This document shows, in pieces, positions 1 through 8,020 of a stretch of DNA of 57,325 nucleotides. The position numbers and the translations under genes were made by a program. Numbering within the stretch: position 1 is the first letter of the stretch; each line of letters starts with the position of its first letter. The stretch comes from an uncultured Holophagaceae bacterium. Lineage in GTDB: Bacteria > Acidobacteriota > Holophagae > Holophagales > Holophagaceae. The notes below the pieces were generated by a model. That model had not been told where the DNA came from, made no database searches, and saw only the letters and a program-made list of their open reading frames with translations. The stretch covers positions 1 to 57,325 of the forward strand of contig CAIWKE010000039.1 of the NCBI GenBank assembly GCA_903913215.1. The letters run 5' to 3'.

Positions 1-38
1 AGAACGGCGGCTTGCACGGCGAGGGGGAGGGGATATGA
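1..38 (+). CDS. Possible 3' end of the gene before the terminase (small terminase subunit?)
   Basis: A reading frame open from the left edge ends at a TGA at 36-38. This stop overlaps the ATG of the terminase-like gene in the ATGA arrangement typical of coupled phage genes. Only about eleven residues are visible, rich in Gly and Glu. Position alone suggests a small terminase subunit, because terS usually precedes terL. The piece is too short for any homology statement. Confidence 0.25.
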   Translation, partial: NGGLHGEGEGI

Positions 39-442
39 GCGTCGAGCTTGTGGACCTCGCCATTGCCGATACGCTCGCCCTGCAGACGGAGCTGGCCTGG
101 AGGTCCGCGCCTCACTTCTATGCGCAGCACATGAGCGCCGGCCGATGGAAGATGAGCCGGTGGCAGGAGTATCTCGGGCGGGAGTTGGCGCTGGCCATTG
201 CCAAGGGCGACGGGCGGCTTATCGTGAACGCGCCCCCACGGCACGGAAAAGCCCTTGATGACAATACCCCCATTTGGACTCCATCAGGCAGGAAGATCAT
301 GAAGCCGATCTCGAAGGCGGTCTTCAGCTCGCTGATGAGGAATGCCGGCAGCAGGCACTCTATGGGCACCTCGGCCTTGGTCTTGGGCGCCGGGGCCTTG
401 GCGATCTTGAGAAACAGGGACAGGTCCTTCTTGCGCGTGTAG
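35..442 (+). CDS. Phage terminase large subunit N-terminus interrupted by an intein start, then chimeric with antisense fliP
   Basis: Residues 1-72 look like the start of a phage terminase large subunit (TerL), the ATPase-nuclease that packages DNA. The segment ending NAPPRHGK is the TerL Walker A motif just before its expected Ser/Thr. Instead of that Ser, the frame continues ALDDNTPIWTPSG (residues 73-85). This resembles the first block of an intein, with Ala as first residue. From about nucleotide 292 the frame is simply the antisense of fliP, so the natural protein ends there. A strong GGGAGGGG ribosome site precedes the ATG. The TerL call is fairly secure, the intein call is inference, and everything beyond residue 86 should be ignored. 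Confidence 0.6.
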   Translation: MSVELVDLAIADTLALQTELAWRSAPHFYAQHMSAGRWKMSRWQEYLGRELALAIAKGDGRLIVNAPPRHGKALDDNTPIWTPSGRKIMKPISKAVFSSLMRNAGSRHSMGTSALVLGAGALAILRNRDRSFLRV

Positions 443-879
443 CGCAGCATGAACACCTTCAGGGGCGCTGAGGTGCGCTCCAGGGCCTGGTCCGTGGTGA
501 GTTCATTGCGCTGCAGGGGCAGGAGAACGGTGGTGTTAATCTCCCGGGCCGTGGGCGCCATGATGAAAAAGGTGAGTACCAGCGAAAGGCTGATGAGCAC
601 CTGGTTCGAGGGGGTCTGCTGCTGCCCCAGGCCCTGGCGCAGGAAGTGGAGCACCACAGTGATCCGGGTGAAGCTGGTGGCCGTCATGAGGATGGTGGGG
701 GCCAGGCTCAGCACCGTGAGCAGCATCAGGGCCTGCAGGCTGGAGCTCATGGCCGGGCCCGAAGGGCTCTTCCCGAAGTCCACGGTGACGGAAGGCAGCG
801 GCGCCGCCTGCTGGGCGCAAAGGCTCAGGCCCGCCAGCACCAGCAGCAGGGAGGGCAGCCAATGCAGGAGGCGCTTCAC
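118..879 (-). pseudogene. fliP: Flagellar export protein FliP, C-terminus replaced at a junction
   Basis: FliP is a core membrane protein of the flagellar type III export gate. A signal-like N-terminus is followed by FliP landmarks: a TSFTRI segment near residue 68, SNQVLISLSL near 91, and LLPAF-ISELKTAFEIGFMIF at about 176-196. The match stops at Pro198 (nucleotide 286), where the family continues into its last two membrane helices. Here the frame instead reads the antisense of the terminase segment and stops at 118. The GTG start overlaps the fliO stop. The expected downstream fliQ, fliR and flhB genes are missing. Either the gene is truly broken or the contig is misjoined at about 283-292. 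Confidence 0.75.
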
Positions 880-1406
880 TGGCCACCCCCGCCCTGTCGG
901 AGGAGCGCCTCCATCTCCTTCACGGGCACCGGGCGGCCCAAGTCCACCTGGCGGGAGAGCGCCTCGTCGAAGGTGCCGGCCTCGCCGGTCTCTGGCGTAT
1001 CCAGACGGGAGATGAGGCTGATGCCCTGGGGTGTCATGGCAATGAGAAAGCGCTCGCCCTCAGCATCAAGGATGGAGACGAAGCGGCGGTCCCCCAGGGC
1101 CAGGGTCTCCTCCACCCGGAGCTTGCCGCCCCCGGAACCGGGCAGCTTGCCCCGGCCGTACTTCTTCAGGGCCCAGAGGCTGAGGCCCGCCAGACCCAGC
1201 ACCAGGACCAGGGAACCGAAGGTCTTCAAGCCCGAGGGCCCCGGCTCCGTGGCCAGGCCCGGCGTCGGTTTTCCGTCTTCCAGCGTCAAGGGAGCCTGCA
1301 GTTCCTTCTCCGAGGCGGTCGGCTGCGGGGCCGGCCGGTCCGCGCCCTGCGCCCAAAGCCCAGGCCCCACCAGCAATCCGACCACAACCACCACTCGACG
1401 CCACAC
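876..1406 (-). CDS. fliO: Flagellar biosynthesis protein FliO
   Basis: FliO is a small bitopic membrane protein that helps assemble the FliP ring of the flagellar export gate. The 176-residue product has an N-terminal hydrophobic signal, a Pro/Glu-rich periplasmic stretch, and one strong membrane segment around FGSLVLVLGLAGLSLWAL. The cytoplasmic tail contains VEETLALGDRRFVSILD, the conserved FliO element. A GTG at 1406 was chosen because a GGGGG ribosome site lies just upstream. Longer frames would run into the neighbouring gene. The stop overlaps the GTG of fliP, so the two are translationally coupled. Confidence 0.8.
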   Translation of the reverse strand: MWRRVVVVVGLLVGPGLWAQGADRPAPQPTASEKELQAPLTLEDGKPTPGLATEPGPSGLKTFGSLVLVLGLAGLSLWALKKYGRGKLPGSGGGKLRVEETLALGDRRFVSILDAEGERFLIAMTPQGISLISRLDTPETGEAGTFDEALSRQVDLGRPVPVKEMEALLRQGGGGQ

Positions 1407-1452
1407 GACAAACCCCCGACATAGACCAGGAGTGGGGCGAGAGCGATGCCAG

Positions 1453-2310
1453 TCAGTGGCTCGGAGCCGGGTGCGGCAGACGGACGTCGAAGAGCACCTT
1501 CCAGGAGCCCGCCTGGGCCACCCAGACGCGGAGGAAGCTGGCGCGTCGGCCCTGGGTGTCGGCCCGAGTCTCACCGTACGACCACCCCAGATCCCCCCCG
1601 GCCGAGACCATCACCCGGGCCGGCTCCCAGCCCGGGCTGGGGCCCTCGGACTCCAGGGCCTGACGCCGCGCACCCGCGTCCTGGATGGGCAGGGCGCCAG
1701 AGCGGAGGAGGCGGGCCTCAGGGGCCAGGTGGTTCACCAGGGTCGCCCCGCCCAGGACCGCCCAGTCCTTGGCCAGGTCGGCCTCCAGGCGGGTCAGTCC
1801 CCGGAGGGACTCCGGAGCCACTGGGGCCGCCCCCTTGGGATCCCAGCCAAGCACCGCCGCGAAGGGCTGGATGGCCTGGGCTGGCGCTCCATGGGGCACG
1901 CCGATGTCCGCCACCACCCGCCAGGCGCCCGTGGACTGGCGACGCCACATCGAGAGGAAGTGCCCCTGAGCCACCACCGCCTGCCCCTTGCCCGGGGCAT
2001 AGGTCCAGGGGCCGAAGCTCCAGGCCAAGTCCCCGTAACTGGCCAGGCCCATGGCTTCCGGGAACCAGACTAGGTGGCCGGGATCCCCAGGGGTGGGCGT
2101 GTACTGGGCCTTGGCTGTGGTCACCCGGGGCGTGAAGACCACGGCGTCCTCCTGGAGCCAAGTCCGGAAGGCCGGGTGGATGCCTTCCTGGTCCGCCTGT
2201 CGGGCGAAGGCCAGTTCCGACTGGCGCACGGCCTCCAGAGCCGGGGTTTGGCCCAGCAGGGAGAGGCCCACCCAGAAGCAGGCTGCAGGGCTGATCCGGG
2301 GTGCCAACAT
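1453..2310 (-). CDS. Secreted protein with two NTF2-like (DUF4440-type) domains
   Basis: The 285-residue product begins with a signal peptide and then holds two repeats of an NTF2/SnoaL-like fold. Each ends in a similar element: FLSMWRRQSTGAWRVVADIG near the middle and FLRVWVAQAGSWKVLFDVR near the C-terminus. Such domains bind small ligands, but no catalytic set can be named. The second ATG (2310) was chosen because an AGGAGGG site sits just upstream. It lies 46 bases before fliO on the same strand and may share its transcript. Its function is unknown. Confidence 0.7.
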   Translation of the reverse strand: MLAPRISPAACFWVGLSLLGQTPALEAVRQSELAFARQADQEGIHPAFRTWLQEDAVVFTPRVTTAKAQYTPTPGDPGHLVWFPEAMGLASYGDLAWSFGPWTYAPGKGQAVVAQGHFLSMWRRQSTGAWRVVADIGVPHGAPAQAIQPFAAVLGWDPKGAAPVAPESLRGLTRLEADLAKDWAVLGGATLVNHLAPEARLLRSGALPIQDAGARRQALESEGPSPGWEPARVMVSAGGDLGWSYGETRADTQGRRASFLRVWVAQAGSWKVLFDVRLPHPAPSH

Positions 2311-2398
2311 GAGCCCTCCTGGGTTCATTGAACCCTAGCACCGTTGCCACAATTTTCCTGGTGGCGTAGGTTTAAGCCTCTGCCGCCACGGAGTCACC

Positions 2399-2860
2399 AT
2401 GACCACCCACCAGCTCAATGTGAACGGCCGAAACCACTCGGTGGACGTGGATGCCGACACCCCCCTGCTCTGGGTGCTGCGGGACACCCTGGGCCTCACG
2501 GGCACCAAGTTCGGCTGCGGCCAGGGGGTCTGCGGCGCCTGTACCGTCCACCTGGGTGGCAAGGCAGTGAAGGCCTGCCAGACCAGCCTCCAGGAGGCTG
2601 CGGGCCATGCCATCACCACAGTGGAGGGCCTCTCCAAGGACGGTTCCCATCCAGTGCAGAAGGCCTGGCTCGCCGAGGACGTGGCCCAGTGCGGCTACTG
2701 CCAGCCGGGCATGATCATGAGCGCTGCGGCCCTGCTTCATCACAAACCCCATCCCACGGACTACGACATCGACGCAGCCTTCGCTGACCATGTCTGCCGC
2801 TGCGGCACCTATCCCCGGGTGCGCAGTGCCGTCAAGCGCGCCGCCGGAGGTGCCAAGTGA
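2399..2860 (+). CDS. iorA: (2Fe-2S)-binding small subunit of a molybdenum hydroxylase (isoquinoline 1-oxidoreductase type)
   Basis: This is the electron-transfer subunit of a xanthine-oxidase-family molybdenum enzyme. At 153 residues it has the usual length. The plant-type cluster ligands are visible as Cys40, Cys45, Cys48 and Cys60. The second helical cluster is bound by Cys98, Cys101, Cys133 and Cys135 (CGYCQPG and CRCG motifs). The ATG follows GGAG. The stop overlaps the GTG of the large-subunit gene, which fits a two-subunit complex without a FAD subunit. The natural substrate cannot be read from the sequence, and the family also includes aldehyde and nicotinate-type hydroxylases. Confidence 0.85.
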   Translation: MTTHQLNVNGRNHSVDVDADTPLLWVLRDTLGLTGTKFGCGQGVCGACTVHLGGKAVKACQTSLQEAAGHAITTVEGLSKDGSHPVQKAWLAEDVAQCGYCQPGMIMSAAALLHHKPHPTDYDIDAAFADHVCRCGTYPRVRSAVKRAAGGAK

Positions 2861-5007
2861 CCAGCCGCCGCGATTTCCTGAGGGTCATGGGCGGCACGGG
2901 CACTGGCCTGGTACTGGGCCTCTGCCTGGAGCCCAGGGTGCGGGCCGGGGAGGTTGCCAAGACCGAGTTCCACCCCAATGTCTTCCTGGCCCTGCGGCGG
3001 GATGGCACCGTGCGCCTCACGGTGCCCAAGACCGAGATGGGCCAGGGGGTGCGCACCGCCCTGCCCCTGGTGCTGGCCGAGGAGATGGACCTGGACTGGG
3101 CGCGCATCGAGGTCGTCAACGCCCAGCCCGGCCCGGACTTCAAGTCCATGCAGACCGGCGGCAGCACCAGCGTGAGCAGCACCTGGCTGCCCTTGCGCCG
3201 GGCCGGCGCCACGGCCCGGGAGATGCTGAAGGCCGCCGCCGCCGCCCAGTGGAAGGTGGGCCTGGAGCAGTGCCGCACGGGAAATGGCTTCGTGCTGGGC
3301 CCGGCGGGCCAGAAAGTTGGCTACGGAGACCTTGCCGAGGACGCAGCCAAGCAGCCCGTGCCCAAGGATCCCCCGCTCAAAAAAGCCGCCGACTACCGTC
3401 TGGTGGGCAAGCCCACCCTGCGCTTCGACGGCAAGGCCATCGTCACGGGGAAAGCGATCTTCGGCCTGGATGTGCGCCGCCCCGGCCAACGCTACGCCGC
3501 TCTGCTGCGCTGCCCGGTGCCCGGGGGCCAGCCCAGGACCTGGGATGCCGCCAAGGCCATGGCTGTGCGCGGTGTGCAGGCCGTGGTGCAGGTTCCCTCG
3601 GGCCTCGCCGTGGTGGCCAGCAGCACCTGGGCCGCGTTCAAGGGGCGTGATGCTTTGGCCGCCACCACCAGCTGGGACGAGGGGGCGGCCAAGGACTTCA
3701 GCACTGCGGGGCTCGAAGCCAGGATGCGCACGGCCCTGACGGGGCCCGCCGAGGAGGCCCGAAAGGAGGGCGACCCGGAGCAGGCCCTGGAGGCCGCCAG
3801 CCGCCGCATCGAGGCCGATTACAGCTTCCCCTACCAGGCCCACGCCACGGTGGAACCCATGAATGCCGTGGTGCAGCTAGGCTCCGAAAGCGCGGAACTT
3901 TGGACTGGCACCCAGTCCCCTAATCACGCCCAGGAGCAGGCCGCTGAGGCCCTGGGTTTCAAGCCCGAGCAGCTGAAGCTGAACGTGGCCCTCCTCGGCG
4001 GCGGCTTCGGCCGCCGCCTGGGCACTGACTTCAGCACCGAGGCCGCCCAGGTCGCCAAGGCCGCAGGGGGCGGGCCCATCCAGGTGGTCTGGGATCGAGA
4101 GGATGAGTTCCGCCACGACCTCTACCACCCCGCCACGCTGCACCGCCTGCAGGCGGGTCTGGACGCCAAGGGCGCCCTCTCGGCCTGGACCCACCGCGTG
4201 GCGGGTCCAGCCATCCTGCGCTCCTGGCTGAGCGGCCAGAAATCCCCAGCCCAGGCCTCCGTGGAGACCAATGGGGCCGCGGACAACCCCTACGCCATCC
4301 CCGCCATGAGGGTGGACTTCGCCGAAGTGGAGGTGCCGACACCCCTGGGCTGGTGGCGCGGCATTGAGATCGTGCCCAATGTCTTTGCGCGGGAGTGCTT
4401 CCTGGATGAGATCGCCCATGCCCAGGGCCGGGATCCCCTGCAGGTGCGCCTGGAATTCCTGGGAGACCGGGGCCTCGTGAAGTTCGGCCAGGACGAGGCG
4501 GACCTGCGCCGCCTGAAGAAGGTACTGCAGGTGGCCGCCGAGAAGGCAGGCTGGGGCCGCAAGTTGCCCGCAGGCCATGGTCTGGGCCTCGCCTGCCACG
4601 CCTACGACGGCCGTTCCTACGCCGCCCAGGTGGCCGAAGTCTCCGTTGTGAAGGGCCGGCTGAAGGTCCACAAGATCACCTGCGCCGTAGACTGCGGCCC
4701 CGTGGTGAACCCCGCAGGCCTGCAGGCTCAGGTGGAGGGCGGCATCGTCTTCGGCCTCTCGGCCCTCTTCACGCAGATCACTTGGGAGAAGGGCCGCACT
4801 GTGCAAACCGGCTACCTCGACTTCCCCCTCCTGCGCCTGGCGGACACCCCCGTCATCGAGACCCATGTGGTGGTGGGCAGCGACACGCCCACGGGCATCG
4901 GGGAGCCGCCGGTGCCCCTGCCCATTCCCGCCGTCCTCAACGCGCTGTTTGCCGCCACGGGCAAGCGCATCCGCACCCTGCCCCTGCTGCCGGAGAGTCT
5001 CGCCTGA
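2857..5007 (+). CDS. iorB: Molybdopterin-binding large subunit, isoquinoline 1-oxidoreductase type (IorB-like)
   Basis: The 716-residue product is the molybdenum-cofactor subunit that should hydroxylate an aldehyde or N-heterocycle in the periplasm. It starts with a twin-arginine signal ([11 protein letters not shown]), so the folded complex is probably exported by Tat with the small subunit. A GGGFGRR cofactor loop lies near residue 380. [15 protein letters not shown] block near the C-terminus carries the Glu expected to act as base. The GTG start overlaps the stop of the small-subunit gene. A MobA-like nucleotidyltransferase follows 16 bases later and may finish the cofactor. The substrate is unknown. 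Confidence 0.85.
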   Translation: MTSRRDFLRVMGGTGTGLVLGLCLEPRVRAGEVAKTEFHPNVFLALRRDGTVRLTVPKTEMGQGVRTALPLVLAEEMDLDWARIEVVNAQPGPDFKSMQTGGSTSVSSTWLPLRRAGATAREMLKAAAAAQWKVGLEQCRTGNGFVLGPAGQKVGYGDLAEDAAKQPVPKDPPLKKAADYRLVGKPTLRFDGKAIVTGKAIFGLDVRRPGQRYAALLRCPVPGGQPRTWDAAKAMAVRGVQAVVQVPSGLAVVASSTWAAFKGRDALAATTSWDEGAAKDFSTAGLEARMRTALTGPAEEARKEGDPEQALEAASRRIEADYSFPYQAHATVEPMNAVVQLGSESAELWTGTQSPNHAQEQAAEALGFKPEQLKLNVALLGGGFGRRLGTDFSTEAAQVAKAAGGGPIQVVWDREDEFRHDLYHPATLHRLQAGLDAKGALSAWTHRVAGPAILRSWLSGQKSPAQASVETNGAADNPYAIPAMRVDFAEVEVPTPLGWWRGIEIVPNVFARECFLDEIAHAQGRDPLQVRLEFLGDRGLVKFGQDEADLRRLKKVLQVAAEKAGWGRKLPAGHGLGLACHAYDGRSYAAQVAEVSVVKGRLKVHKITCAVDCGPVVNPAGLQAQVEGGIVFGLSALFTQITWEKGRTVQTGYLDFPLLRLADTPVIETHVVVGSDTPTGIGEPPVPLPIPAVLNALFAATGKRIRTLPLLPESLA

Positions 5008-5023
5008 TGCAGGAGGTGATCCC

Positions 5024-5572
5024 GTGATCCCCGCCCTGATCATGGCCGCAGGCTCGGGCCGCCGCATGGGCGGGCCCAAGGCCCTGCTGGTCTTTCACGG
5101 CGAGACCCTCCTCCAGCGCGCCGTGCGGGTGGCGCGGGAGGCTGGCTGCGCCGAGGTCTTCGCCGTGGTGGCGGACTGGGACCCGGGCCCCGTGGCGGCC
5201 ACCCTCGTGCGCAATCTGGCGGCTCAAGAGGGCATGGCCAGTTCCATCCGTGCGGGCATCAAAGCCCTGCCGATCGGCACCGAGCGGATCCTGCTCCTGG
5301 CCGTGGACATGGTGGCCGTGGATGCGGACCTGCTGCGCAGCCTTGTGGCCCTCTCAGACCTGGACCCGACCCGGCCCGCCGCTTGCTCGTACGGCGAGGG
5401 TTTCGGCATTCCCGTCGTCCTTCCCCAGCGCCTCTTTCCAGCGCTGCTGGCCCTGAGCGGAGACCGAGGCGCCAAAGCCATCCTGCAGCAGGAAAGCCCT
5501 GCCACCCTGCCCTTCCCCGGAGGCTTGCAGGACCTGGACACCCCCGAGGACCTGGCTCGCCTGAGTCGCTGA
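5024..5572 (+). CDS. MobA-like nucleotidyltransferase (molybdopterin cytidylyltransferase type)
   Basis: The product (182 residues) has the NTP-transferase signature AAGSGRRMGGPKALL at its start and a metal-binding Asp in LLLAVDMVAVD near residue 90. The family attaches a nucleotide to molybdopterin. Members next to xanthine-oxidase-type enzymes usually make the cytosine dinucleotide form (MocA). A GTG at 5024 with AGGAGG seven bases upstream sets the start. Its place directly after the iorAB-like genes supports a dedicated cofactor-maturation role, but the choice of CTP over GTP is inferred from context. Confidence 0.75.
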   Translation: MIPALIMAAGSGRRMGGPKALLVFHGETLLQRAVRVAREAGCAEVFAVVADWDPGPVAATLVRNLAAQEGMASSIRAGIKALPIGTERILLLAVDMVAVDADLLRSLVALSDLDPTRPAACSYGEGFGIPVVLPQRLFPALLALSGDRGAKAILQQESPATLPFPGGLQDLDTPEDLARLSR

Positions 5573-5589
5573 GGCCGGTTGTATTGAAT

Positions 5590-5720
5590 AGTAAAACTGA
5601 CCACCACCAGTAATCACTGTGTCTCGCGTATCGGCACAGCCGATACCGAGAACACTCCAAGGCACCAAGAAATGCTCTTTTCAGTTCTTGCTGTCTTGGT
5701 GGTGAGTTTTCTTCTCTAGA
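5590..5720. repeat. Intergenic inverted-repeat element with inner hairpin
   Basis: Outer arms AAAACTGACCACCACCAG (left) and CTTGGTGGTGAGTTTTCT (right) pair imperfectly. Inside lies GTATCGG-CACAG-CCGATAC at 5628-5646, and a CCAAGGCACCAAGAA segment pairs with TTCTTGCTGTCTTGG. It separates the convergent nucleotidyltransferase and hxlR-type genes, so it may also act as a terminator. It resembles the other CACCAAG/CACGAAG elements in this window. Confidence 0.55.
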
Positions 5721-5741
5721 GCCCCGTGGTGAAGCCAGACC

Positions 5742-6140
5742 TCAGGCGCTGAGGCTGGGCTTCTTCTGCAGGTGGTCGTAGCGCTTGCGGGCCTGCTCCA
5801 GTTCCGCCAGGTGGGCTCCTGCCCAATCGCAAAGGGCGCCCATGGGTTCGATGAGGGTGTGGCCCAGGCGGGTCAGCTCGTACTCAGTGCGGGGCGGCAC
5901 TTCGGGGTAGACGTGGCGGGTGACGAGGCCATCCCGCTCCAGCTTGCGCAGGGTCTGGGTCAGCATCTTCTGGCTGATGCCCCCCACCTGGCGGTGCAGG
6001 TCCCCGTAGCGCTGCTTGCCCCGGGAGAGCAGGTAGATGAGCAGGGTGGTCCACTTGTCGGCGATTAGGTCCAGCACCTGACGCGTGGGGCACTGGGCGC
6101 TGAGCACGTTGGGGGCGAGGGTGCAGGCTTTACGAACCAT
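5742..6140 (-). CDS. HxlR-family winged-helix transcriptional regulator
   Basis: The 132-residue product matches HxlR/DUF24 regulators, which often sense electrophiles, quinones or aldehydes through cysteines. Typical segments are LIADKWTTLLIYLL, the recognition region GISQKMLTQTLRKLERDGLVTR, and PRTEYELTRLG in the wing. Two Cys sit near the N-terminus (residues 6 and 17). The ATG at 6140 is preferred over a GTG at 6191 because GGAAGG lies upstream and because the longer form would cover a palindrome in the promoter region. It is divergent from the flavodoxin-like gene, which it most likely controls. Confidence 0.85.
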   Translation of the reverse strand: MVRKACTLAPNVLSAQCPTRQVLDLIADKWTTLLIYLLSRGKQRYGDLHRQVGGISQKMLTQTLRKLERDGLVTRHVYPEVPPRTEYELTRLGHTLIEPMGALCDWAGAHLAELEQARKRYDHLQKKPSLSA

Positions 6141-6144
6141 TGGG

Positions 6145-6215
6145 TTCCTACCTTCCAATTTAGTGCCTACTTTCTTTTCGATTGTAAGCACCTAAAGTTT
6201 AGGTCACGGGCCAAT
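6145..6215. promoter_or_regulatory. Divergent control region with 15-bp palindrome (candidate HxlR operator)
   Basis: ACCTAAAGTTTAGGT (6190-6204) is a perfect palindrome around a central G. About 35 bases away, TTTAGTGCCTAC and GTAAGCACCTAAA form a second, weaker inverted pair. The region is AT-rich compared with its surroundings and lies between the regulator gene and the divergent flavodoxin-like gene. Paired sites of this kind fit a dimeric winged-helix repressor or activator. Binding by the adjacent HxlR protein is inferred from position. Confidence 0.55.
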
Positions 6216-6248
6216 CGAATGCAAGGTCCGCCCAACAGAGGAGCAGTC

Positions 6249-6800
6249 ATGAGCAAGATCGCCATCGTGTTCCACAGCGGCTACGGCCACAACAAGGTCG
6301 TCGCCGAATCGGTCAAGACTGGCGCCGAGAGCGTCCCGGGCACCCAGGTGAGCCTCCTGGCCGTGGAGGACGTCGAGGCCCACTGGGCTGACTTGGAGGC
6401 TGCGGACGCCATCATCTTCGGCAGCCCCACCTACATGGGCAACGTCAGCGCCCCCTTCAAGACCTTCATGGACGCCAGTTCCAAGCCCTGGCTGGAGCAG
6501 AAGTGGAAGGACAAGCTGGCGGCGGGCTTCACCATCAGCGGCAGCCCCAGCGGCGACAAGCTGAACACCCTCCAGTCCCTCATGATTTTCGCCATGCAGC
6601 ACGGCATGATCTGGGTGGGTAACGCCGAGATGCCCTACAACGAAGAGGGGATCAACCGGTTGGGCAGCTTCAGCGGCCTCATGGCCCAGGCGGGCCAGGT
6701 GTCCCCAGACGTGGAACCCAACGCCGCAGACCGCCGCAGCGCCGAGAAGCTGGGCCAGCGCGTGGCCACGGCTACGGCCCGCTGGACCAAGGCTTCTTGA
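6249..6800 (+). CDS. Flavodoxin-family NAD(P)H:quinone oxidoreductase-like protein (WrbA-like)
   Basis: The 183-residue product has a flavodoxin fold. The N-terminal IAIVFHSGYGHNKVVAES loop should bind the FMN phosphate. The segment IIFGSPTYMGNVSAPFKTFMD at about 65-85 is characteristic of WrbA and related quinone reductases. Such enzymes reduce quinones by two electrons and avoid semiquinone radicals. The second in-frame ATG (6249) is chosen because GAGGAG lies upstream. Divergence from an HxlR regulator is a common arrangement for inducible quinone or electrophile defence genes. Confidence 0.8.
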   Translation: MSKIAIVFHSGYGHNKVVAESVKTGAESVPGTQVSLLAVEDVEAHWADLEAADAIIFGSPTYMGNVSAPFKTFMDASSKPWLEQKWKDKLAAGFTISGSPSGDKLNTLQSLMIFAMQHGMIWVGNAEMPYNEEGINRLGSFSGLMAQAGQVSPDVEPNAADRRSAEKLGQRVATATARWTKAS

Positions 6801-6827
6801 GACTCAGGATATTGTCATGACGGAGAA

Positions 6828-6855
6828 AGCCCCCAGATCCGCTAATCTGGGGGCT
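6828..6855 (+). terminator. Stem-loop between flavodoxin-like and thioredoxin genes
   Basis: AGCCCCCAGAT (6828-6838) and ATCTGGGGGCT (6845-6855) form a perfect 11-bp stem with a six-base loop. No T-run follows. It may be a weak or factor-dependent terminator, or an RNA stabiliser that lets the thioredoxin gene be expressed at a different level. Confidence 0.5.
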
Positions 6856-6872
6856 GAACCGGGAGCCTCTGC

Positions 6873-7193
6873 ATGTCCGAACTCATCCAGCACCTGACCG
6901 ACAAGACCTTCACCGCCGGCGTGGCCCAGGGCCTCACTGTGGTGGATTTCTGGGCTCCATGGTGCGCTCCCTGTCGGGAACTGGCGCCAATCACCGAGCA
7001 GCTCGCCCTGGAATTCAAGGGGAAGCTGGCGTTTGCCAAGCTCAATGTGGACGACTTCACGCCCCTCTCCGAGCAGTACGACGTGCTGAGCATGCCCACC
7101 CTGGTGATCTTCAAGGACGGTGAGCCCATCGCGCGCATCGTGGGCTCCATGCCCATCGATCAGATCCGCGAACGCATCCTCAAGGCCATTTGA
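6873..7193 (+). CDS. Thioredoxin
   Basis: This 106-residue protein is a standard single-domain cytoplasmic thioredoxin. It has the redox motif WAPWCAPC (Cys31 and Cys34; the usual WCGPC has Ala in place of Gly). The cis-Pro loop SMPTLVIF lies near residue 74, and VDFWAPW precedes the active site. The Ala should shift the redox potential only modestly. It lies in a run of redox genes on the plus strand behind the HxlR control region and may belong to the same stress response. Confidence 0.88.
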   Translation: MSELIQHLTDKTFTAGVAQGLTVVDFWAPWCAPCRELAPITEQLALEFKGKLAFAKLNVDDFTPLSEQYDVLSMPTLVIFKDGEPIARIVGSMPIDQIRERILKAI

Positions 7194-7230
7194 ACCCCGG
7201 CTCCCCAGCCGATTTTCTACCGAGGAACCC

Positions 7231-7881
7231 ATGAGCACCATCACCGGCGATAGCCTTCTTCAGCAGTTGAACTGGCGCTATGCCACCAAGGCCTTCGACC
7301 CCACCAAACAGATCCCCTCAGGCGAGTGGGCGGCCCTGGAGCAGGCCCTGGTGCTTAGCGCCTCCAGTTTCGGCCTCCAGCCATGGAAGTTCATCGTCGT
7401 CACCAACCCCGAACTCAAGGCCAAACTGCGCGCCGCCTCCTGGAACCAGTCCCAGGTGGAGCAGTGCAGCCACCTGGTGGTCTTCGTGGCCAAGCAGGAC
7501 ATGACCGTGGCCGACATCGACCGCTACCTGGACCGCATTGCCGAGGTGCGTGGCGTCAGCCTCGAATCCCTGGCCGGGTATCGGGGCTTCATGGTGGGCA
7601 ACTTGGTGGAGGGCCCCCGCCACGCTGAAATCGCCGACTGGGCGGCCCGCCAGACCTACATCGCCATGGGCAACCTGCTGACCTCGGCCGCCCTGCTGGG
7701 CCTGGACACCTGCCCCCTGGAGGGCCTGGAGCCCGCCAAATACGACGAACTCCTGGGCCTCACGGGCACTGGCTACGGCACCGTTTCCGCCTGTCCCGTG
7801 GGCTATCGCTCCTCTGAGGACAAGTACGCCACCACACCCAAGGTCCGCTTTGAAGCCAAGGACGTGGTCGTCCACTTGTAA
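7231..7881 (+). CDS. Nitroreductase-family NAD(P)H oxidoreductase
   Basis: The 216-residue product is an FMN-dependent nitroreductase of the NfsB type. It has WRYATKAFDP at the N-terminus (Arg for FMN phosphate), SSFGLQPWKFIVV near residue 50, and a DTCPLEGLEP segment near 155. These enzymes reduce nitroaromatics, quinones and enals. The ATG at 7231 follows GAGGAA, and an upstream extension would only read thioredoxin sequence in another frame. It sits 37 bases after the thioredoxin gene, so cotranscription is likely. Confidence 0.85.
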   Translation: MSTITGDSLLQQLNWRYATKAFDPTKQIPSGEWAALEQALVLSASSFGLQPWKFIVVTNPELKAKLRAASWNQSQVEQCSHLVVFVAKQDMTVADIDRYLDRIAEVRGVSLESLAGYRGFMVGNLVEGPRHAEIADWAARQTYIAMGNLLTSAALLGLDTCPLEGLEPAKYDELLGLTGTGYGTVSACPVGYRSSEDKYATTPKVRFEAKDVVVHL

Positions 7882-7990
7882 GAGAATCAACCACGCTCGC
7901 TGAGGGACAACGAGATGACAGAGAATGCGGAGAGGCTGCCTCCTCTGTGTTCTCTGTCATCTTTTCAGTTCTCGGCGAGAGTTGTTTTCT
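7882..7990. repeat. Large intergenic inverted repeat
   Basis: Two nested inverted pairs fill the gap between the nitroreductase and aldo/keto reductase genes. The outer arms are AACCACGCTCGCTGAG and CTCGGCGAGAGTTGTT. The inner arms are GATGACAGAGAATGCGGAG and CTCTGTGTTCTCTGTCATC. The transcript should fold into a long imperfect hairpin. It belongs to the same style of element as those near 10735 and 13201. Confidence 0.6.
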
Positions 7991-8020
7991 CAATCCGAAA
8001 TTCATTTTTTAGGAGCTCCC

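Noticed and set aside
35-285. An inserted prophage at the left edge
   Set aside because: Only a terminase start is visible, and it is cut within its own P-loop/intein region by the fliP fusion. No integrase or attachment repeat is seen, so a prophage boundary is not supported.
5628-5646. Possible tRNA or structured RNA from the GTATCGG hairpin
   Set aside because: It is a single short stem with no cloverleaf, no CCA end and no conserved tRNA bases.
7882-7990. Possible CRISPR or direct-repeat array in the intergenic repeats
   Set aside because: There are no regular spacers or identical direct repeats. The elements are inverted repeats with one unit per gap.
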